Positions 43,895 through 55,800 of a stretch of 64,000 nt of DNA are shown in pieces (positions within the stretch are counted from its first letter, which is position 1; each line of letters starts with the position of its first letter). The stretch is taken from NCBI GenBank assembly GCA_037349105.1, contig JAYJMM010000009.1, forward strand, positions 3,575,001-3,639,000, given 5' to 3'. Made by a program: the position numbers and the translations under genes. The notes beneath the pieces were generated by a model. The model saw only the letters and a program-made list of their open reading frames with translations. It had not been told where the DNA came from and made no database searches. Origin of the DNA: Limnomonas spitsbergensis. Lineage: Eukaryota; Chlorophyta; Chlorophyceae; Chlamydomonadales.

Positions 43895-46800
43895 CTATCC
43901 CCGCGGATCGCCACGCAGATCCTGCTCACGCTCCCTGCCCGGTCCCCGGCCACCCCTCAAGTCCTTCCTCGGCCCGCCGTCCGGACCGCCCCGGTAAAGA
44001 CCCTCCCCGCCTCCGCCGCCGCCGTGCGGCCGCTTTCGTAGCATTGGGCCGGCCATGTATAAATCTCCGCCAGGGCGGGGAGGGGGGCCGCCGCCGCCGC
44101 CTCGGTCGCCGCCGCCGCCGTCCATGTGGCTGCCGCCGGGATGGTGGTGGTGGTATGGGGGGCCTAAAGGAATGTGAAATTTAAATTTTGAACCCGGATC
44201 ATGCACTTTTCGTTTTTTTGCACGATCGCCCCAGCAAAAGAGACATGGGGGACCTGCAGGGATTTCAAATTCGAATTTTGAATCCCGATCAGAGAGATCC
44301 GCATCATGCATTTCCCCCAGTATTTGTGCAAGAATGCCCCCCAGAAAAACTGTCCCAGAGAAAGAGACAAGGGATGGCATGTGGTGGAATGTGGGACCAG
44401 CAGGAAGACGTGACTCAAAGTTTGGATACCGTACCCTCAGTTTCAAAAGGCATTTCCTTTCTTTCGGTTCAATTTCCAGACCTCCAAAATATCGGCAGTT
44501 CGACCTTTACTTGCACCATGCACCTCCCCCCTCACACGCACACATCCCCTCCAGAATCACAAAACAGCGTCGTGCTATGCTTAGGGTTTTAATTTGGGGG
44601 ATTAGGACAAACCTTTATCGTGGCATGCCTAGGGTTTAAGGTTAAGGGCTTAGGTTAAGAGGACAAACCTGCGTCGTGGTATGCTTCAAGAGGCGGCTGA
44701 CTGTAAGGGTCGTGCCGGATCAAGTCAGGTCCCCCGCCGCCGTGCTCAGCGTACAGCACAGGCGGTGGGCCGTACAGCTCGCCTCCTCCACCATGCGGCG
44801 GCGGCGGCGGGCCGTACGACTCCCCGGGCGGAGGACGGTACCGCACGTCGTGGTCGTACATCGGCGGGGGTGGGCCGTACGGGTCCCGTGGGCCGTACGG
44901 GTCATGTTCGTAACCTCCGCCACCACCGCCGGCGGGCGGGGCATGGGGATCGTAACCCCCGCCGGGCGGGGGACCGTGGGGATCGTAGCCTCCCCCTCTG
45001 CCGCCGCCACCGCCAGGGGGCCCTCCGCCTGGATGTCCGTAGGGGGGGCCGCCGTGGAATGGGGCTCCGCCATAGGGCGGCTCGTCATCTGCGTGGGAAG
45101 CAGGATTTAGGGTTTAGGGTTGAGGGTTGAGGATTTAGGGTTGAGGGTTTAGGGTTGAGGGCTGAGGATTTAAGGTTGAGGATTTAGGGTTTAGGGTTGA
45201 GGGTTGAGGATTTGGGGTTGAGGGTTGAGGATTTAGGGTTTAGGGTTGATGATTTAGGGTTAAGGGTTGAGGGTTGAGGATTTAGGGTTTAGGGTTGAGG
45301 GCTGAGAAAAAGTGTCCATTGGGGTTAGGGGTTCAGGTTTTGTGGTTAAGAGCATCGTAATGACAACCGGCCCTTGCGCATCCTCCCTCGAAACTCTTTC
45401 AATTTCTTGTTCGTACAGCATTAAGTTTATCACTCAGGGGCTGAGTGTGATTTTGAATCCCGTTCCGCGCAGGACTTCAAATGAGAAATCGCCCTACACC
45501 CGAACGGACTGAGAACCCCATATGACGATGGAGCAGATGTTTGTCTGAACCCCAAGACCCCTAAAACCCAACTCGTCTTACGCACCACTCTTCATCCCAC
45601 CTTTCTTCACCCCACCTTTCTTCACACATGTTCATGCGCCAAGGAATTGGGACATGATGATGATGATGATGATGATGATCAAAAAATGAAAATACAAATC
45701 ATCAAAGGAGCATTGCAAATATTATATACTATAGCCTAGCCCTCCCGCAAAATTATTTTTTACCAGAGCGCGATAGGCCGCCCCACCCACTCCGCACCTC
45801 TAGGCCCCCCTTTCCCCCATGGTTGCATCGGCCGGGGGCCCTCAGGCACCTGGAGTAAAAAGAAACTGCTATTGAAATCACAAGCACCCCCCCCACACAC
45901 ACTTCCCCTCTCCGCTCCGCACCTCTAGGCCCACCTCCCCCCCGTGGTTGCATCGGCCGGGGGCCCTCCAGCTCCTGGGGGAAGCTGCCAGCAGCTGGGC
46001 CGGGAGGAGGACGCCTGCAGGGTTCAGGGACCAGGGTTGGGGTGAAGCTTTAAGGGTCAATGGTTTGGGGTTTAGGGGGTCAGGATCCATGGCTGGGTTT
46101 AGGGTCGAGATTAGGGTTTGGGGGTCTTCAGGGCTTCAGGGTCCATGGCTGGAACAGGGTTGGGATTTGAGTTTTAGGGTTTGGGTTTTAGGGTTTGGGT
46201 TTTAGGGTTTAGGGTTTGGGGGTTAAGGGTTTGGGGTGTAGGGTGTAGGGTTTGGGGTTAATGGTTTGGGGTATTTGTGTGTAGGGTTTGGGGTTAAGGG
46301 TTTGGGGTGTAGGGTGTATGGTTTGGGGTTAAGGGTTTGGGGTGTAGGGTTTGGAATTACCTGGGATTTAGGGTAAACGGTCCTTGGTTTGGGTCTAGGT
46401 TGTAAGGTAGGGGTTGAGGTCACATGCTTGGGGTTCAGGGTCCATGGTTGGGGTTTATGGAGAATAGTCAGGGTTCAGGGCTAAGGGATGGGGCTTTAAG
46501 TATATAGTTGGGGTATAGGGATGGCGTTGGGGTTAAGGTATAGGGTACAGGGTAGCAGGGGTATTAGGGGTTAAGGGGTGGGGTTAAGGGGTGGCGTCTG
46601 ACCTAAAGGTCTAAACTCTGTTGAACCTAAACCCTCACACACGCACCCTCTCGTCACACCTAGCATCAGGTCCAGGCGGGATCGCCCGTCTTCAGGTCGA
46701 AGAAGGCTCGGGTGATGATAGACCCGCTAAACCCTAAACCCTTTTCAAACTAAACCCTCACACACGCACCTTCTCGTCACACCTAGCACCAGGTCCAGGC

Positions 46801-49800
46801 GGGATCGCCCGTCTTCAGGTCGAAGAAGGCTCGGGTGATGATTGACCCGCTAAACCCTAAACCCTTTTCAAACTAAACCCTCACACACGCACCTTCTCGC
46901 CACACCTAGCACCAGGTCCAGGCGGGATCGCCCGTCTTCAGGTCGAAGAAGGCTCGGGTGATGATTGACCCGCTAAACCCTAAACCCTTTTCAAACTAAA
47001 CCCTCACACACGCACCTTCTCGCCACACCTAGCACCAGGTCCAGGCGGGATCGCCCGTCTTCAGGTCGAAGCAGGCTCGGGTGATGATTGACCCGTTAAA
47101 CCCTAAACCCTTTTCAAACTAAACCCTCACACACGCACCTTCTCGCCACACCTAGCACCAAGTCCAGGCGGGATCGCCCGTCTTCAGGTCGAAGCAGGCT
47201 CGGGTGATGATTGACCCGCTTAACCCTAAACCCTTTTCAAACTAAACCCTCACACACGCACCTTCACACCACACCTAGCACCAGGTCCAGGGGGTGGCGC
47301 CCAGATTCCAGGTCGAAGCAGGCTCGGGTGATGATAGACCCGCTAAACCCTAAACCCTTTCCAAACTCAACCCTCACACACGCACCTTCTCGCCACACCT
47401 AGCACCAAGTCCAGGGGGTGGCGCCCAGATTCCAGGTCGAAGCAGGCTCGGGTGATGATTGACCCGCTAAACCCTAAGCCCTTTTCAAACTAAACCCTCA
47501 CACACGCACCTTCTCGCCACACCTAGCACCAAGTCCAGGGGGTGGCGCCCAGCTTCCAGGTCGAAGCAGGCTCGGGTGATGATAGACCCGCTAAACCCTA
47601 AACCCTTTCCAAACTCAACCCTCACACACGCACCTTCTTGCCACACCTAGCACCAAGTCCAGGGGGTGGCGCCCAGCTTCCAGGTCGAAGCAGGCTCGGG
47701 TGATGGCAGATGGAGACAGGTCGAACGAGAGGATCGCGTTAATCACCATTTCGGGAGGCACCACTGCCCCTTCCATACCCTGAGGTAGCAGAGTACAGGG
47801 TGAAGCGATACATTTTAAATGGATGGGCGAAACATTTTAAAACAATAAATGAAATGTGGTTCCGGCCATTCGCGAGGCACCAGTGCCCCTTCCATACCCT
47901 GAAGGGATGGAGGTAGCAGGGTACAGGGGTAAGCAAGCACGGGTCATACATTTGAAAACAATAAATACAATGCGGATCCAGTAAACGGGGGGCACAACTG
48001 CCCCTTCCAAGCCCTAGGAGGGTGGAGGTAGCAGGGTACAGGGTTAAGTAGGCACGGGTCAAAAATTTAAGGAATGAAAAAGATAAAATAAAATGCGGTA
48101 CTGGAAAATCGTTTCGAGGCACAACTGCCCTTTCCATACCCTGGGGGGGTGGAGGTTACAGGTTACAGGTTACAGGGTACAGGGTACAGGGTTAAGCAGG
48201 CACGGGTCAAACATGTAAAAACTCACAATTTCGACCCAAACTCTCCACTCCAGGCTGAAAACTGGTTTCAATGACAGCTGATCATTATTTCAATGCATCT
48301 CTCACCCCCCCAAATGGGTTAATGATGAGGGCAGGCCAAGCAAATCGACAGCAGCGTATTTTTACTTTCTTTTTTCCCCGGCGGACGTCTCAAAAAGGCG
48401 CAGGGCAGGGGGGGAGGCGAGGATTTCGAAAAAATAAATTATCTCAGGTTCATCCCCCCCCATCAACCACGTCTGCACCCCGAGAGCGGCACATGGACAT
48501 GGGTTCACAGGAGGCACCCTATTTGTGTGTGTGAGAGGGAGGGGGGGGTGAGGGGTGCACATCCATATCCACACTTCTCCACTCCGATCCACACTTTTCA
48601 CACCTCGGGGACAGGCAGCTCCTCCATCAGAGTGGCGAGTGGGCCTCGCAGCCGTTTCGTTTCGGAGCTGAGGTCCAGGCTGTACCCCAGCATCAGCGGC
48701 TCCGCAGCCTGCAGTACAGGCGGTGCATGAACACCAGGGGCGGTACATGAACATCAAGCGGTACATGCAAAGCAAAACACTGAAGGGGAGGTGGCACTGA
48801 AGGGGAGGTGGCAAGTATGGTGTACGCCTCTCAGAATGTTGACCACCGGCCATCTCACTGATGATTCATTTGCATCCCGGTGTAGCGTAGATTTGATTTG
48901 CCTTCCCTTGGGTATGAAAGAACAATACTTTTTTATGTGCCCTCAGGGCAAATTATCGACCAAAACTCTAAATTTCGGACTGAAAACTGGCTTCGACAAT
49001 TGATTAATAGTTTATTACATTAATGGATCCCCAATCAACGTTAATTATGAGGGAAGGCAAATCAAATCTACAGTACCGGTATTGCAAATGACTAATCACA
49101 ATGATATACCGGCCTCCACACTAATCATCCATTTCCATACATTACACATTATTCATGACAATTGAACGCCGGCCCCTCCACACTAATCACACTAGATTGG
49201 AGTTGGACCTGATCGATGCACAGCAAAAACTGCAAAGTGCGAGCTTGCTCGCCTTTTCTGAGCTGCCGACGAGGGCCCCATGCGCACCCGGGCTGTTTCC
49301 TTGTGTGTCAGCATCTCAATTTTTCCAGGGTTGGGCGGCCAGCCTCACACCTTGTTATTGTCCAAAGAAAAAGACAGCTTAAGGAGAGTAGGATGCAATG
49401 TAATTTACAGCGCCGACGTTTCCGACACATGTTTTCACTTTACATGGTAACGGCGCGGATGTGGCTACGGCCCCAAGCTGCACTCTTCCCTTTACCTCCA
49501 CGACCTAATAGGGCGTAGCTTTCCTTTCCTTCCTACTATAACTATAACTATAACGTGCTGTGATGATAATGAGTCTCAGCGTAATTCTTACTTCGGGACG
49601 ATTGCCAATCTGATCCCCTCAAATCTCCTCACCACCTTTTTCGTTTACGAGACATTGCCCCACCACATTTAATCCCTAACCCCTCAAAACCCCATTTTTG
49701 TACACAGAACATTGCCTAACCACCTTCAACAATACTAAACAAAAAAAACAGGATTGCACCCCTACGGGAATTCCTACGGGGTTCAATCCCGCCCTAAGAG

Positions 49801-52800
49801 AGCAAATTGGGTCCCATATGTCAAACACAACACGCATTGCCTGACCCCCTTTTTGTCTTTCTGCTCCCCCCAAATAACCTCCCCCCCTTTTTCGAGCACA
49901 GCCCACACTGCCTGACCTGTGTGAACAACTCCGCCGTCACTGACGTTGAGGGCGCCAGACCCAGGACCCTTTCGAAATGGCGACGCTGCATCAAAGGTTG
50001 ACAGATTAAAGGATTAGAGACAAGGCATGCGGGGATGTGAATACCGGTGAAACAATGAGGGGGCGGGGTTACCAGTGAGGGTTTAGGGTTTGAGGTTTTG
50101 TTTATCGTAGTACTGTCCTCGCGCATGGGCGGGTGCACATGGCCAGCTGCCCTGGAACAGGTGCTGGAGGGCTGACGCCATATGATCTATTGATCTGCCC
50201 TTCTTATTGCTTCCTGGGTACACTGTCATGCCAAACATTGTACTCTCCAGCCTTCTCACGGTTACGGCGCGGATGTGGCTTCGGCCCAGGCTGCGCCGCT
50301 GCCTTAACTCTTACGACCCCCACGGGGCGTAGCTTTCCTTCTTCAATACAGCCTCCACACCTGGGCGGGTGCACATGGCCAGCTGCCCTGGAACAGGTGC
50401 TGGAGGGCAGCCGCCATATGATCTATTAATCTGCCCTTCTTATTGTTTCCTGGGTGAACTGTCATGCCAAACATTCTACTCTCCAGCCTTCGCACCTGGG
50501 CAGGTGCACACGGCCAGCTGCCCTGGAACTGGTACTTGAGCAGCGCCAGCTGAAGGGAGTCCGTGACCTGCTCCCCCAGTGCCTGCCTCGCACGCCGCTC
50601 CACCTGCCACAAAAAACAAAGAAGGTGAACAAAAAGGGTGAACAAGTGTAGCGCACTCGCAAAAGGGAGTCTGTGACCTACTCCCCCAGTGCCTGCCTCG
50701 CACGCCGCTCTACCTGCAACGTGAAAGTAAATAGAGTGGACAACAAGTGTGTACCAGCCACTGCCACCTGCTGCAGGGAGTCTGTGACTTGCCCCCTGAG
50801 GGCCTGCCCTACGCGTCTCTCCACCTGCAACAAAAAAAAGAAAAACGGGTGAACAAAAAGTTTACCAGCCACTCGCCGAAGGAAGTCCGTGACCTGCACC
50901 CCCAGGGCCTGCCTCGCACGCCGCTCCACCTGCCACAAACAACAAAAAGAGTGAAAGAGGGGGAAAAGGGGTGAAAAAGTGTAGCTGCCACTTAGCGGAG
51001 GGAGTCCGTGACCTGCTCCCCCAGTGCCTGCCCCACGCATCGCTCCACCTGCCACAAACAAGTATACCGGCCACTCGCAAAAGGGAGCCTGTGACCTGAT
51101 CCCCCAGTGCCTGCCTTGCACGCCGTTCCACCTGCAACGGGAAAATAAAAAGAGTGGACAACAAGTGTGTACCAGCCGCCTGCCACAGGGGTTCCGTGAC
51201 TTGCTCCCTGAGGGCCTTCTCTCCGCCTGCAACAAAAAAACAAGAAGGGTGAGGAAGTGTAACCCCTCCCCCCTCTCCCTTCCTCCCTTCCTCCCCCCCT
51301 CCCTTCCTCCCTTCCTCCCCCCCCCCCCTCCCTCCTGCCCCTCCCTCCCTCCCCTCCCTCCCTCCTGCCCCTCCCTCCCCCCTCCCTCCCCTCCCGTCCC
51401 CTCCCCCCCTCCCTCCCGCATCCCCACCTGTTGCGCTGCCACGATGTTCCCCAGCTCGTATTCGAACTGAACAAAGCGTCGCCAGAGCAGCGGACTCTGC
51501 ATGTTCTCCGACTCTGAGAAAACCCGATCGAACAACGCACGGGCATTGTCCGTATCCCCAATATCTGTTTTAGGGAGATAAGGAGAGTCAGCGCTTAGGG
51601 TTTGGGGCTTGAGGCTTAGAGCTTAGGGCTTAGGGCTTAGCGCTTAGGGCTTAGGGATCATCATTTATCATCATTTGGAGCTCGTAAACCTGTCAACTCT
51701 TGATAGATTTTTAGGGTTATGCGTTTATGATTGTGGGTTCAGCCTTTAGGGCTTTGCAAACTCTAAACTCTTCATACATTTGACTTGAACCAAGCCCCAT
51801 CCCATACCCTCTTTGAACCCCAACCGCCGTACCGCATAGGAATCGATGGTACTGAAGTACATACTGCATAGGAATCGATGGTACTGAAGTACATACTGCA
51901 TAGGAATCGATGGTACTGAAGTACATACCGCATAGGAATCGATGGTACTGAAGTACATACCGCATAGGAATCGATGGTACTGAAGTACATACTGCATAGG
52001 AATCGATGGTACTGAAGTACATACCGCATAGGAATCGATGGTACTGAAGTACATACCGCATAGGAATCGATGGTACTGAAGTACATACTGCATAGGAATC
52101 GATGGTACTGAAGTACATACCGCATAGGAATCGATGGTACTGAAGTACATACCGCATAGGAATCGATGGTACTGAAGTACATACCGCATAGGAATCGATG
52201 GTACTGAAGTACATACTCAGGCTCCCGCACCAGGCGCGGCTCGTCCAAACCCTTTTCAAAGATCTTGGCGGCAACTCCGCTCTCATGCCCCACCTGGGTC
52301 AATGTCAAGGGCTCATGTTAAGGGTCCAGGGTTTTGGGTTGCAGATCTGGGTTTCGGATCAAGGTTTCATGTTCATGGTTTTCAGGTGAAGAGTCCATGA
52401 TCTCAGATTCAGGATTCTAGAGGTTTAGGGTCAGGGGCTCATGGTCTAAATGTTCAGAATTGTTTTGGCTGTAACAGCACTCTCGGGTGCCACATGTGGT
52501 TTAAAACCAAGGGTTCATGTCGAGGTTGAGGGTTCAGGTCCGAGGATGTAGGTTTTAATACCAAGGGTTCATGTCCAGGTTGAGGGTTTAGGTCCCAGGG
52601 TGTAGGTTTTAAAACCAAGGGTTCATGTCGAGGTTGAGGGTACAGGTCCGAGGATTTAGGTTTTAAAACCAAGGGTTACTGTCGAGGTTGAGGGTTACGG
52701 GCCAAGGATTTAGGTTTTAAAACCAAGGGTTCATGTCGAGGTTGAAGGTAAAGGTCCGAGGATTTAGGTTTTAAAACCAAGGGTTCATGTCGAGGTTGAG

Positions 52801-55800
52801 GGTTTAGGTCCAAGGATTTAGGTTAAAAAACCAAGGGTTCATGTTGAGGTTGAGGGTTTCGGTCCGAGGATTTAGGTTTTATAACCAACGGTTACTGTCG
52901 AGGTTGAAGGTTTAGGGCCAAGGATGTTGGTTTTAGGATGAAGGTTTTATGTCAACGCTTAAGGATTATGGTTTATGGGTTTAGGGTCCAGTCTTATGGT
53001 CCAGTCTTAGGTTCAATCTTATGGTTTTAGGGTCCAGTCTAGACGATCTAGGGGTTCAGGATTGGCGATCAGGGTTCGGAGCGGATTATCACATGTCCAC
53101 CTGGGCTTGCGGATCAAGGGTTAAAAGTTAAAGATGTAGGATTCAGGGTCAAGGGTTCAAAGTTCATGATGCAGGATTCAGGGTTCAAAGTTCATGATGT
53201 AGGGTCAGGGTCAAAAGTTAATGACGTAGGATTCAGGGTCAAAAGTAAATGATACATTACTCAGGGTTATTTAAAGTGCTGTGCCATTGCACCGTAATTA
53301 ATAAATCGTGCCATAATTACGGCGTCTTTCAGGCAAAAGCAGCTGATTTTGCCTTACAATTATGGCGACTGAAGCTCAGCTACGTCATTCAGCCACGGTA
53401 ATGATTGTAATTGGCACAGCACTGTGCAGGATTCAGGGTTAACAGTTAATGATGTAGGGTCAGGGTCAAAAGTTAATTATATAGGATTCAGGGTTATTTG
53501 CTTATTCAACTGCAACACCGCTCTCGTGTTCCACCCAGGGTTCAGGATCAAGGGTTTAGGTTAAATTGTGAAGGGTACGGAGTTCAGGATTATGGGTCAA
53601 GGGTAAGCGGTTCAGAGTTAAGTCTCCACGGTGGAGTATGTTTATTTATGCTAACGGCGCGGATGTGGCTACGGGCCCAAGCTGCGCTGTTTCCTTAACC
53701 TCCACGCCCTAATAGGGCGTAGCTTTCTTTCATTCTTTCTTACACCATCGAGGGTTCAGGATTGGAGATCAGGTTTGGGAAAGGGGATGATCTCGTCTCC
53801 CACCTGGGTTAAGGATCAAGGGTTAATGTTCAGGGTTCAGGGGGTCACACTTTGTAAACACAAAAAACTACTCAGAGTTCAGGGGGCCACACTTTGTAAA
53901 CACAAAAACTACTCAGGGTTCAGGGGGTCACACATTGTAAAAACAAAAAACTACTCAGGGTTCAGGGGGTCACACTTTGTAAAAACAAAAAACTACTCGG
54001 GGTTCAGGGGGCCACACTTTGTAAAAACAATAACTACTCGGGGTTGAGGGGGTCACACTTTGTAAAAACAAAAAACTACTCAGGGTTCAGGGGGTCACAC
54101 TTTGTAAAAACAATAACTACTCGGGGTTCAGGGGGTCACACTTTGTAAAAACAAAAAACTACTCAGGGTTCAGGGGGTCACACTTTGTAAAAACAAAAAA
54201 CTACTCAGGGTTCAGGGGGTCACGCTTTGTAAACACAAAAACTACTCGGGGTTCAGGGGGTCACACTTTGTAAACACAAAAACTACTCGGGGTTCAGGGG
54301 GTCACACTTTGTAAACACAAAAACTACTCGGGGTTCAGGGGGTCACACTGGACCTTTTGGGTGGTAGCATTCACTTGGTAGCAACAACGCTGTACGGGCT
54401 ACTCTTCCACACTTTAAGAGCTACTCTTCCACACTTTATGTCACTCCTTCACACTTGGTGTGCTCCTCCACCACACTTCAACTGCTCCTCCTTCATACAT
54501 AATCTGCTACTCCTTCACATTACGCCTTTATTTTCTTGGACTCCACAAAGTATGAGGCCCAATGGCTGCCCAACCCTAGAAATCTGAGACACGAACACAG
54601 AAAAGCAGCCCGGGTGCGCAAGGGGCCCTCGTCGGCAGCTGAGAGGAGGCGAGCAGGAACAGGAAAGGCACACGACCAACCAAAGCACTCACACGGCCGC
54701 AATAACTCATGCGTTAAAAGTTAGATTTATGGAGATTACACCTTCTCCTTGACACCTATTCTGCTTTTCCTTCAAACTTCACCTGCATCTCCTTCACACT
54801 TGACCTCCTTCACACTTGACCTCCTTCAAACTTCACCTGCATCTCCTTCACACTTGACCTCCTTCACACTTGACCTCCTTCAAACTTCACCTGCATCTCC
54901 TTCACACTTGACCTCCTTCACACTTGACCTCCTTCAAACTTCACCTGCATCTCCTTCACACTTGACCTCCTTCACACTTGACCTCCTTCAAACTTCACCT
55001 GCATCTCCTTCACACTTGACCTCCTTCACACTTGACCTCCTTCAAACTTCACCTGCATCTCCTTCACACTTGACCTCCTTCAAACTTCACCTGCATCTCC
55101 TTCACACTTGACCTCCTTCACACTTGACCTCCTTCAAACTTCACCTGCATCTCCTTCACACTTGACCTCCTTCACACTTGACCTCCTTCAAACTTCACCT
55201 GCATCTCCTTCACACTTGACCTCCTTCACACTTGACCTCCTTCAAACTTCACCTGCATCTCCTTCACACTTGACCTCCTTCAAACTTCACCTGCATCTCC
55301 TTCACACTTGACCTCCTTCACACTTGACCTCCTTCAAACTTCACCTGCATCTCCTTCACACTTGACCTCCTTCAAACTTCACCTGCATCTCCTTCACGCT
55401 TGACCTCCTTCATGTTCAAACTTTCCCGTCCACTCCAGCATACACAGCATCAAGTTAGATCTACCAGGGCACTTGCACGTCACATGACCTTGTGTACCGC
55501 GTCCACATTGTACTGTATCACTTCCACACTTAATATCACCCCTTCACAGGTTAAAAAACATAACTTCCACAGTCCACACTGTACTGCAGTACTGCACCCC
55601 TTCACACTGTACCTGCCACTCCAGTAGTGCAGCCGCCGCGTAGATCTGCCAGGGTGCCTTCGCGTGGTGTGGCGCAAGACACCACTTCCGGGCCCGCAGA
55701 AAAAGCTGCGAGCAAGAGCAGATGAGGCGAGGCTGGGACTCGGTGGAGGCGGGGAGGGTGTGATGATTGAACATAAAAAGGTACACAAACAAGTGCGCGT

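Noticed and set aside
51717..52308. Three overlapping ~150-190 codon frames with VLQYHRFLC, YFSTIDSYAV and TSVPSIPM repeats
   Set aside because: A 32-bp unit rotates through all frames; only the first VLQYHRFLC belongs to CstF-77.
54749..55311. Open frames with TSPASPSHLTSF repeats
   Set aside because: 54-bp tandem repeat divisible by 3 on the antisense side of a CstF-77 intron.
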